Source: QHVT01 sp036387915
GTDB taxonomy: Bacteria; Acidobacteriota; Thermoanaerobaculia; Gp7-AA8
Direction of reading: 5' to 3'
Assembly (NCBI GenBank): GCA_036387915.1
Contig: DASVSV010000190.1
Span: 1-10,201, forward strand
Length of the DNA: 10,201 nt
Part shown: in pieces, positions 5,748 through 10,201 of the stretch
Position numbering within the stretch: the stretch's first letter is position 1
Layout of the letters: the number at the start of each line of letters is the position of its first letter
Notes under the pieces: generated by a model
What the model was told of the DNA's origin: nothing
The model's input: the letters and a program-made list of their open reading frames with translations, nothing else
Databases searched by the model: none
Program-made: the position numbers and the translations under genes

Positions 5748-6668
5748 ATGACAGTCACTCCAGCCATGATCAAGGAGCTTCGCGAGCAGACCGGCGCCGG
5801 ATTCGGCGACGTCAAGAATGCGCTCACCGAGGCCGAGGGCAACATGGAGCAGGCGGTGGTGATCCTTCGCAAGAAGGGTTTGGCCGCAGCGGGTAAGAAA
5901 GCCGGCCGCGTCACGGCCGAGGGCACCATCGCCGCGCGTGTCGACGGCAGCGTCGGCGTGCTCGTCGAGGTCAACTGCGAGACCGACTTCGTCGGCCGCA
6001 ACGAGATCTTCCAGAAGTTCGCCGCCGAAGTGGCGGGCGCCATCGCGCAGAGCCGCGCCACCAGCGTCGAGGAGTTCCTGGCCGAGAACTGGCCGGGCAC
6101 CGACGAGCCGGTGAGCCAGAAGGTCGCCGAGCGCATCGCGGCCATCAAGGAGAACATCTCCATCCGCCGCTTCGCGCGCTACGAAGCGCCGCAGAGCGCG
6201 AAGATCGGCACCTACATCCACGGCGGCGGCAAGATCGGCGTCATGGTCGAAGTGCTGGCCGAGAACTGCGAGGGCGGCACCGCCGTCGACGAGATCGCCA
6301 AGGACGTCGCCATGCACATCGCCGCGGCCGAGCCGCGCTTCCTGCGCCGCGAGGACGTGACGCAGAAGGATCTCGACACCGAACGCGAGATCGCCCGCGA
6401 TGCGGCTGCCAAATCCGGCAAGCCGGAGAACATCGTCGAGAAGATGGTCTCGGGCAAGATGGAGAAGTTCTACGCCGAGAACTGCTGCCTCGAGCAGGCC
6501 TACATCAAGGACGACAAGCTCACCGTCTCCAAGTACCTCGAGAGCCGCGGCAAGGAAACGGGCTGCACGTACAGCGTGACCCGCTTCACCCGCTACAAGC
6601 TCGGCGAGGGCATCGAGAAGAAGAGCGAAGATTTCGCGGCGGAAGTCGCGTCGTACATGAAGCAGTGA
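5748..6668 (+). CDS. tsf: Elongation factor Ts
   Basis: EF-Ts is the nucleotide exchange factor that releases GDP from EF-Tu. The 306-residue product has the N-terminal UBA-like domain with LREQTGAGFGDVKNAL, then the core with C-E-T-D-F-V-G-R-N; Asp80 and Phe81 match the E. coli residues that insert into EF-Tu near the Mg site. Later landmarks are MVEVLAENCE and DVAMHIAAAEPRFL. The ATG at 5748 follows GAGAGG (5736-5741) at a normal distance; the longer frame from a GTG at 5667 would translate the hairpin repeat and is rejected. A terminator follows 23 bases after the stop. The spacer before it has no visible promoter, so tsf is probably read from the rpsB transcript. Confidence 0.97.
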   Translation: MTVTPAMIKELREQTGAGFGDVKNALTEAEGNMEQAVVILRKKGLAAAGKKAGRVTAEGTIAARVDGSVGVLVEVNCETDFVGRNEIFQKFAAEVAGAIAQSRATSVEEFLAENWPGTDEPVSQKVAERIAAIKENISIRRFARYEAPQSAKIGTYIHGGGKIGVMVEVLAENCEGGTAVDEIAKDVAMHIAAAEPRFLRREDVTQKDLDTEREIARDAAAKSGKPENIVEKMVSGKMEKFYAENCCLEQAYIKDDKLTVSKYLESRGKETGCTYSVTRFTRYKLGEGIEKKSEDFAAEVASYMKQ

Positions 6669-6691
6669 CCCTGCCTCATGCCCCGCAGAAC

Positions 6692-6718
6692 AAAAGGCGA
6701 CCTTCGGGTCGCCTTTTT
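6692..6718 (+). terminator. Intrinsic terminator of rpsB-tsf with a UUCG loop
   Basis: AAAAGGCGACC (6692-6702) pairs perfectly with GGTCGCCTTTT (6707-6717) around a TTCG tetraloop, and T residues continue to 6718. It lies between the tsf stop and the pyrH start, ending only 17 bases before the pyrH ATG. Confidence 0.9.
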
Positions 6719-6720
6719 GC

Positions 6721-6726
6721 TATAAA
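6721..6726 (+). promoter_or_regulatory. TATAAA -10-like box immediately before pyrH
   Basis: TATAAA is nine bases before the ATG at 6736, so a start at the usual distance would give a leader of only about two or three bases. No Shine-Dalgarno sequence precedes pyrH, which fits a leaderless mRNA. There is no clear -35 because the terminator stem occupies that place, so the promoter is uncertain. Confidence 0.35.
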
Positions 6727-6735
6727 CCGCCTCGC

Positions 6736-7461
6736 ATGGCCGACCCCAAGTACAAACGCATCCTTCTCAAGCTGTCCGGCGAAGCGCTGATGGGCGGCCG
6801 CCGCTCCGGCATCGACTCCGAGGTCCTGGCCGCCGTGGCCGACGAGATCGCGGAAGTGCAGCAGCTCGGCGTGCAGGTGGCCATCGTCATCGGCGGCGGC
6901 AACATCTTCCGCGGCGTGACCGGCGCGACGCAGGGCATCGACCGCGTGGCCGGCGATCACATGGGCATGCTGGCCACGGTGATCAACGCCCTCGCGCTGC
7001 AGGACGCGCTCGAGCGCCGCAACGTGCCGACCCGCGTGACCACCGCCATCACCATGGCCGAAGTCGCGGAGCCGTTCCTCCGCCGCCGCGCCGTCCGCCA
7101 TCTCGAAAAAGGTCGCGTGGTGATCTGCGCCGCCGGCACCGGCAACCCGTTCTTCACCACCGACTCCGCCGCCGCGCTCCGCGCCGCGGAGCTGAAGTGC
7201 GACATCATCTTCAAGGCCACCAAGGTCGACGGCATCTACACCGCCGATCCGAACAAGGACCCGAACGCGCAGCGCCTCCCGCACGTGACCTATCAGCGCG
7301 TACTGGCCGAACGCCTCGAGGTGATGGACGCCGCGGCCATCGACCTGGCCCGCGGCAGCTCGATCCCGATCTATATTTTCTCCCTGCGCGAGAAGGGCAA
7401 CATCAAACGCGCACTGCTCGGCGAGGACGTCGGTTCGATCGTCTCCGACGAGGTAGCATGA
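6736..7461 (+). CDS. pyrH: Uridylate kinase (UMP kinase)
   Basis: PyrH phosphorylates UMP to UDP with ATP, an essential step of pyrimidine nucleotide supply, as a cytoplasmic hexamer of the amino-acid kinase family. The 241 residues equal the E. coli length. Motifs are K-L-S-G-E (12-16), G-G-G-N-I-F-R-G (53-60), D-H-M-G (74-77), G-T-G-N-P-F-F-T-T-D-S-A-A (134-146) and K-A-T-K-V-D-G (160-166). The ATG at 6736 gives the standard N-terminus but has no Shine-Dalgarno sequence. The order tsf-pyrH-frr is conserved in many bacteria, though a terminator intervenes here. Its stop TGA overlaps the ATG of a mini-ORF (ATGA, 7458-7461). Confidence 0.97.
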   Translation: MADPKYKRILLKLSGEALMGGRRSGIDSEVLAAVADEIAEVQQLGVQVAIVIGGGNIFRGVTGATQGIDRVAGDHMGMLATVINALALQDALERRNVPTRVTTAITMAEVAEPFLRRRAVRHLEKGRVVICAAGTGNPFFTTDSAAALRAAELKCDIIFKATKVDGIYTADPNKDPNAQRLPHVTYQRVLAERLEVMDAAAIDLARGSSIPIYIFSLREKGNIKRALLGEDVGSIVSDEVA

Positions 7462-7514
7462 TTGAGTTCCTCGGAGTTCCTCGGGTTCCTCGGCGTTCCT
7501 CGGAGGAGATATGA
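7458..7514 (+). CDS. Possible mini-ORF across the left decamer array
   Basis: An 18-codon frame reading MIEFLGVPRVPRRSSEEI starts at an ATG overlapping the pyrH stop (ATGA) and ends with a TGA overlapping the next mini-ORF's ATG (ATGA, 7511-7514). It is composed of translated repeat sequence. The overlaps could allow reinitiating ribosomes to cross the repeats. A functional peptide is unlikely; it may also be chance, since the repeats are open in several frames. Confidence 0.25.
   Translation: MIEFLGVPRVPRRSSEEI
7464..7502 (+). repeat. Decamer tandem repeat, forward half
   Basis: Four copies of GAGTTCCTCG: two exact (7464-7473, 7474-7483), one nine-base variant (7484-7492) and GCGTTCCTCG (7493-7502). 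The core CCTCGG is the reverse complement of CCGAGG in the second half at 7520-7569, so the two halves can pair as RNA. Confidence 0.85.
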
Positions 7515-7591
7515 CTCTCCCGGGGTACCCCGAGGTACTCCGAGGTACTCCGAGGTACTCCGAGGTTGAACTATGTCGATCAATGACGTGA
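7511..7591 (+). CDS. Possible second mini-ORF overlapping the frr start
   Basis: A 26-codon frame starting MTLPGYPEVLRGTPRYSE at 7511, preceded by GGAGGA (7502-7507). It translates the inverted decamers and ends at TGA 7589-7591, 16 bases inside frr in another frame. Its ATG overlaps the stop of the first mini-ORF. It has the better ribosome binding site of the two and might couple translation of pyrH to frr, but coding is unproven. Confidence 0.25.
   Translation: MTLPGYPEVLRGTPRYSEVELCRSMT
7520..7569 (+). repeat. Decamer tandem repeat, inverted half
   Basis: Five decamers: CCGGGGTACC, then three exact CCGAGGTACT (7530-7559) and a decayed CCGAGGTTGA (7560-7569). It is the reverse-orientation counterpart of the forward half at 7464-7502, separated from it by 17 bases, so the whole can fold into a long imperfect hairpin in the pyrH-frr spacer. 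Confidence 0.88.
7562..7566 (+). promoter_or_regulatory. Ribosome binding site of frr supplied by a repeat unit
   Basis: GAGGT, six bases before the frr ATG, is part of the last decamer. Because each forward unit carries CCTCGG, the site could be masked by pairing with the forward half. Confidence 0.5.
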
Positions 7592-8133
7592 CCAAAGACG
7601 TGCAGCACCGCATGCATGGCGCCATCGAGGCGCTGCAGAATCACTTCAAGACGCTCCGCACCGGCCGCGCGAACGCCGCCATGCTCGACTCGATCGTGGT
7701 CGATTACTACGGCACGCCGACGCCGCTCGCGCAGGCCGCGAGCATCAAGGTCCCGGAGCCCGCGCTGCTGGTGGTCGAGCCGTGGGACAAGTCGATGCTG
7801 GCCCCGATCGAGAAGGCCATCCGCACCTCCGACCTCGGCTTCAATCCGACCTCGGACGGCAAGGTGATCCGCGTCCCGATCCCCATGCTCACCGAGGAGC
7901 GCCGCAAGGACCTCGTGAAGAAGGCGCACGTGATGGCCGAGGAGTCGCGCACCGCGATCCGTCAGGTGCGCCGCGACGGCAACGACAAACTGAAGAAGAT
8001 GCTCAAAGGCCACGAGATCTCCGAGGACGAAGAGAAGCGCGCCCTCGACGACATCCAGAAGCTCACCGACCGCCACATCGACGAAGTGGCCTCGGTGCTC
8101 AAGCAAAAAGAGCAGGACATCATGGCCGTCTGA
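7573..8133 (+). CDS. frr: Ribosome recycling factor
   Basis: RRF, with EF-G, splits the post-termination ribosome so that subunits can be reused. The 186-residue product matches the usual 185. It has the tRNA-shaped family layout: N-terminal helix with L-R-T-G-R-A-N (28-34), a small beta domain containing DYYGTPTPL and the VEPWDKS region, IPMLTEERRKDLVKKAH and the C-terminal long helices with IRQVRRDGNDKLK and EDEEKRALDDIQKLTD. The ATG at 7573 gives the standard N-terminus. It follows pyrH by 111 bases occupied by the decamer arrays and is followed by heptamer arrays, so it is enclosed by repeats on both sides. Confidence 0.97.
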   Translation: MSINDVTKDVQHRMHGAIEALQNHFKTLRTGRANAAMLDSIVVDYYGTPTPLAQAASIKVPEPALLVVEPWDKSMLAPIEKAIRTSDLGFNPTSDGKVIRVPIPMLTEERRKDLVKKAHVMAEESRTAIRQVRRDGNDKLKKMLKGHEISEDEEKRALDDIQKLTDRHIDEVASVLKQKEQDIMAV

Positions 8134-8138
8134 CCTGC

Positions 8139-8156
8139 GGCAGCCTGGCGGCTGCC
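8139..8156 (+). terminator. Hairpin after frr, doubtful terminator
   Basis: GGCAGCC-tggc-GGCTGCC is a perfect 7-bp GC-rich stem starting six bases after the frr stop. It is followed by TTCGG rather than a U-tract, so it may only pause transcription or protect the mRNA end. Confidence 0.4.
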
Positions 8157-8169
8157 TTCGGTCAAACGT

Positions 8170-8204
8170 GATTGAGGATGACGGATTGAGGATTGAGGAT
8201 TAAG
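8170..8204 (+). repeat. Heptamer tandem repeat, forward half
   Basis: Five heptamers: GATTGAG, GATGACG, GATTGAG, GATTGAG, GATTAAG. Positions 8184-8202 pair perfectly over 19 bases with 8233-8251 in the inverted half. Confidence 0.88.
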
Positions 8205-8231
8205 AACGTGAGACCAACGGCCGCCGTGCTT

Positions 8232-8265
8232 CTAATCCTCAATCCTCAATCCTCAATCCTCAATC
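8232..8265 (+). repeat. Heptamer tandem repeat, inverted half
   Basis: CTAATC followed by four exact CTCAATC units (8238-8265), the reverse complement of GATTGAG at 8170-8204. The two halves are separated by 27 bases and end 13 bases before the ispD start. Confidence 0.9.
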
Positions 8266-8278
8266 CCGACGGTGCCGC

Positions 8279-8950
8279 GTGAGCGATCTCGTCGTCATCA
8301 TTCCCGCCGGCGGCACCGGCTCCCGCTTCGGCGGCCCGCTCCCGAAGCAGTTCGTCTCGCTGGCCGGCCAGCCGCTGATCCTGCATGTGATCGAGCGTTT
8401 TCTGACCGAGGAGAGCGTGGCCACCGTCATCGTGCCGGTGCCGGAGAAGCTCCTCGGCCAGATGAAGAACACCGCGCGCGTGATGTTCGTCGGCGGCGGT
8501 GCGACGCGGCAGGAGTCGGTCATCCGCGGCCTCGCCGAAGCAGGCGACGCGGAACTGATTGCCGTTCATGACGCGGCACGGCCGCTCTTCAGTTCCGCCA
8601 TTCTGAACGCCGTGGTGGCCGCGGCGCGCGAGGTCGGCGCGGCGCTGCCGGTGATCCCGGTCAACGACACCATCCACATGATGAACGCCGACGCCACGGT
8701 CGCGCAGACGCTCGACCGCGGAATGCTCGGCGCGGCACAGACGCCGCAGTGTTTCCGCGCGGAGATCCTGCGCGACATTCTCGAGCGCGCGCAGCGCGAA
8801 GGCATCGAGGGGACGGACGAGGCGGGCCTCGCGGTGCGCTTCGGCTACACGGTCAAAGGGATCCCCGGCGATCCGCGCAATCTGAAGATCACCGTGCCCG
8901 AGGACCTCGAGCTCGCGGAGTCGTACCTGAGGCAGTGGAGCGAGCAGTGA
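8279..8950 (+). CDS. ispD: 2-C-methyl-D-erythritol 4-phosphate cytidylyltransferase
   Basis: IspD transfers CMP from CTP to MEP in the non-mevalonate (MEP) isoprenoid pathway. The 223-residue protein begins with the nucleotide-binding P-A-G-G-T-G-S-R-F-G-G (9-19) and P-K-Q-F (22-25), with Arg16 and Lys23 matching the catalytic pair of the family. Further motifs are G-G-A-T-R-Q-E-S-V (73-81), H-D-A-A-R-P (97-102), T-P-Q (155-157) and N-L-K-I-T-V-P-E-D-L (201-210). The start is GTG at 8279, without a Shine-Dalgarno sequence and right after the heptamer array; it fits homologue N-termini. ispF overlaps its stop by four bases, so the two consecutive pathway steps (IspE lies between them) are co-translated. 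Confidence 0.95.
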   Translation: MSDLVVIIPAGGTGSRFGGPLPKQFVSLAGQPLILHVIERFLTEESVATVIVPVPEKLLGQMKNTARVMFVGGGATRQESVIRGLAEAGDAELIAVHDAARPLFSSAILNAVVAAAREVGAALPVIPVNDTIHMMNADATVAQTLDRGMLGAAQTPQCFRAEILRDILERAQREGIEGTDEAGLAVRFGYTVKGIPGDPRNLKITVPEDLELAESYLRQWSEQ

Positions 8951-9429
8951 TTCGCATCGGCCAGGGCGTCGACATCCATCCTTTCGACGCCACCCGCCCC
9001 CTGATCCTCGGCGGCGTCCGCATCAGCGAGACCGGCGGACTCTCCGGCCACTCCGACGCCGACGCCGTCCTCCACGCCATCACCGACGCCCTCCTCGGCG
9101 CCGCCGGCGCGGGCGACATCGGCCACTACTTTCCGTCGACGGACGAGCGCTGGCGCAACGCCGACTCTTCGCGCTTCGTCCACGAGGCTCTGCGCATCAT
9201 CACCGACATGAACGCGCAGATCGCGAACGTCGACGTGACGATCATCGCCCAGCAGCCGAAGCTCGCCCCGCACCGCGACGCCATGGTCACGTCGATCGCC
9301 AGACTGCTCTCGCTCCCCGAGGGCCACGTGAACGTGAAAGCGACGACGACGGATCACCTCGGCTTCATCGGCCGTGCCGAGGGGATCTGCGCGATGGCTA
9401 TCGTGCTGGTAGCGCCACGTCAACCCTGA
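8947..9429 (+). CDS. ispF: 2-C-methyl-D-erythritol 2,4-cyclodiphosphate synthase
   Basis: IspF converts CDP-ME 2-phosphate to MEcPP with release of CMP, as a metal-dependent trimer. The 160-residue product has the metal ligands Asp9 and His11 in G-V-D-I-H-P-F and His43 in VLHAITDALLGA, plus L-S-G-H-S-D-A-D (32-39), GDIGHYFPSTD (56-66), N-V-D-V-T-I-I-A-Q-x-P-K (94-105) and K-A-T-T-T-D-H-L-G-F-I-G-R-x-E-G-I (131-147). The start is GTG within GTGA (8947-8950), overlapping the ispD stop. The last codons and stop overlap the left end of the palindromic repeat at 9425-9524. Confidence 0.96.
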   Translation: MIRIGQGVDIHPFDATRPLILGGVRISETGGLSGHSDADAVLHAITDALLGAAGAGDIGHYFPSTDERWRNADSSRFVHEALRIITDMNAQIANVDVTIIAQQPKLAPHRDAMVTSIARLLSLPEGHVNVKATTTDHLGFIGRAEGICAMAIVLVAPRQP

Positions 9430-9524
9430 GCGAAGCGAAGGGTCACCGGAGCCCTCACCTGAAGCGCGCCAAAGCTCGCCATCGTGAGGGCTCCGTTGAT
9501 CCATTCGTCGCTTCGCTCCTCAGG
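9425..9524. repeat. 100-base palindromic intergenic repeat
   Basis: CGGAGCCCTCAC (9447-9458) and GTGAGGGCTCCG (9484-9495) form a perfect 12-bp inverted repeat with a 25-base loop. Outer arms are also complementary with small gaps: CCTGAGCGAAGCGAA (from 9425) against the right end, whose reverse complement starts CCTGAGGAGCGAAGCGACG (from 9524). Similar CCTGAGCGAAGCGAAGG intergenic repeats are, from memory, common in many bacterial genomes; this could be a small non-autonomous mobile repeat. It fills the ispF-gltX spacer and overlaps the ispF stop. Confidence 0.75.
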
Positions 9525-9525
9525 A

Positions 9526-9531
9526 TAGACT
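9526..9531 (+). promoter_or_regulatory. -10-like box immediately before gltX
   Basis: TAGACT (four of six matches to TATAAT, fitting TANNNT) ends seven bases before the ATG at 9539, which would place the transcript start at or beside the start codon. gltX has no well-spaced Shine-Dalgarno sequence. No clear -35 is present; the repeat at 9425-9524 occupies that region. Confidence 0.3.
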
Positions 9532-9538
9532 TCTGGAA

Positions 9539-10201
9539 ATGAGCGTCCGCGTTCGCTTCGCCCCGTCGCCCACCGGGCACCTGCACGTCGGCGGTGCGCG
9601 CACGGCCATCTTCAACTGGCTGTTTGCGAAGCATCACCAAGGCACGTTCATCATCCGTGTCGAGGACACCGACCAGGCGCGGTCGACGCGGGAGTCGGAG
9701 CAGATGGTGCTCGACGACCTGCGCTGGCTCGGCCTGCAGTGGGACGAAGGTCCGGACGTTGGCGGGCCGCACGCGCCGTACCGGCAGTCAGAGCGCCGCG
9801 AGCAGTACAACGCCACCGCAGCGGAGCTGGTGACGCGAGGCGTCGCCTACCGCTGCTATTGCCGCGAAGAAGAGCTCGAGGCCAAGCGCAAGCAGGCGGA
9901 GGCCGAGGGGCGTCCGCCGCATTACGACCTCACGTGCTGGACCAATCGCCGCGATGACGATGCGCCGCACGCGATTCGTTTTCATGTTCCGGAGGACGGC
10001 GACGTCACCATCGACGACCAGATTCGCGGCGAGGTGACGTGGCGCAAGGAGTCGCTCGGCGACTTCATCATCGTCCGTTCCGACGGCTATCCGACGTACA
10101 ACTTCTGCGTCGTGGTCGACGATCACGACATGGAGATCACGCACGTGATCCGGGCGGAGGAGCATCTGACGAACACGCATCGCCAGGTATTGATCTACCG
10201 G
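9539..10201 (+). CDS. gltX: Glutamyl-tRNA synthetase, N-terminal part
   Basis: GluRS charges tRNA-Glu with glutamate in the cytoplasm. The first 221 codons are present and the frame runs off the window end; full proteins have about 470-500 residues. The class I catalytic fold is clear: F-A-P-S-P-T-G-H-L-H-V-G-G-A-R-T-A (7-23, the HIGH-type motif), R-V-E-D-T-D-Q-A-R-S (40-49), and the SDGYPTYNF...VDDHDMEITHVIRAEEHL block (181-210). The zinc-site region has Cys106, Cys108 and Cys133, but the place of the fourth ligand (His127 in E. coli) is Thr135, so zinc binding is doubtful. The ATG at 9539 gives the standard N-terminus. The KMSKS motif and tRNA-binding domain lie outside, so discriminating and non-discriminating types cannot be told apart. 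Confidence 0.95.
   Translation, partial: MSVRVRFAPSPTGHLHVGGARTAIFNWLFAKHHQGTFIIRVEDTDQARSTRESEQMVLDDLRWLGLQWDEGPDVGGPHAPYRQSERREQYNATAAELVTRGVAYRCYCREEELEAKRKQAEAEGRPPHYDLTCWTNRRDDDAPHAIRFHVPEDGDVTIDDQIRGEVTWRKESLGDFIIVRSDGYPTYNFCVVVDDHDMEITHVIRAEEHLTNTHRQVLIYR

Noticed and set aside
7460..7466. Single GATTGAG heptamer at the pyrH stop
   Set aside because: It equals the unit of the later heptamer array but is a single copy within the coding end and decamer start; chance is sufficient.
6676..8106. 476-codon minus-strand open frame opposite pyrH and frr
   Set aside because: It is antisense to two certain genes, crosses the repeat spacer, and reads as low-complexity Asp/Arg/His-rich sequence typical of the shadow frame of GC-rich genes.
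7464..8265. CRISPR-like repeats
   Set aside because: Units are 7 or 10 bases, directly abutting without unique spacers, and invert midway; there are no cas genes.

Overview
The window is a GC-rich bacterial chromosome segment, densely packed with housekeeping genes. Gene content (a uL13-uS9-uS2-EF-Ts-UMP kinase-RRF translation cluster, non-mevalonate isoprenoid genes ispD-ispF, glutamyl-tRNA synthetase, lipoprotein signal peptides, a sigma-54-like promoter) points to a diderm, Gram-negative-type organism. The combination would suit Acidobacteriota or a deltaproteobacterial/myxobacterial-type lineage. That placement is an inference from gene order and composition, not proven.

Left part (1-3509). 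The tail of an unidentified plus-strand gene converges, across a double hairpin, on an alpha/beta hydrolase (minus strand). Two small plus-strand lipoprotein genes follow. They are paralogous, made almost entirely of Thr/Asp/Ser/Met/Gly repeats, and each is followed by an intrinsic terminator with nearly the same stem. The second terminator lies partly inside the 3' end of the convergent coaE. coaE and folD form a minus-strand pair (folD first, 4-base ATGA overlap), supplying coenzyme A and one-carbon folates.

Middle (3510-6718). A divergent spacer carries a promoter candidate and leader for rplM-rpsI, which ends at a very good terminator. rpsB and tsf follow as a second unit, split by a pair of inverted hairpin repeats and closed by a UUCG-loop terminator. 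rpsI and rpsB both start with TTG behind strong Shine-Dalgarno sequences.

Right part (6719-10201). pyrH begins 18 bases after the tsf terminator, with a TATAAA box so close that its mRNA may be leaderless. It is followed by frr, ispD, ispF (4-base overlap with ispD) and the first 221 codons of gltX. The spacers are unusual. pyrH-frr holds a decamer repeat array in two opposed orientations, crossed by two mini-ORFs chained by ATGA overlaps. frr-ispD holds a heptamer array of the same opposed layout. ispF-gltX holds a 100-base palindromic repeat. A degenerate copy of the heptamer also precedes rpsB.

The genes serve translation (L13, S9, S2, EF-Ts, RRF, GluRS), nucleotide supply (UMP kinase), cofactors (CoaE, FolD) and isoprenoid precursors (IspD, IspF). 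No phage, transposase, CRISPR, tRNA or rRNA gene was seen. The most unusual content is the repeat-filled spacers between essential genes and the duplicated Thr-Asp lipoprotein cassette.
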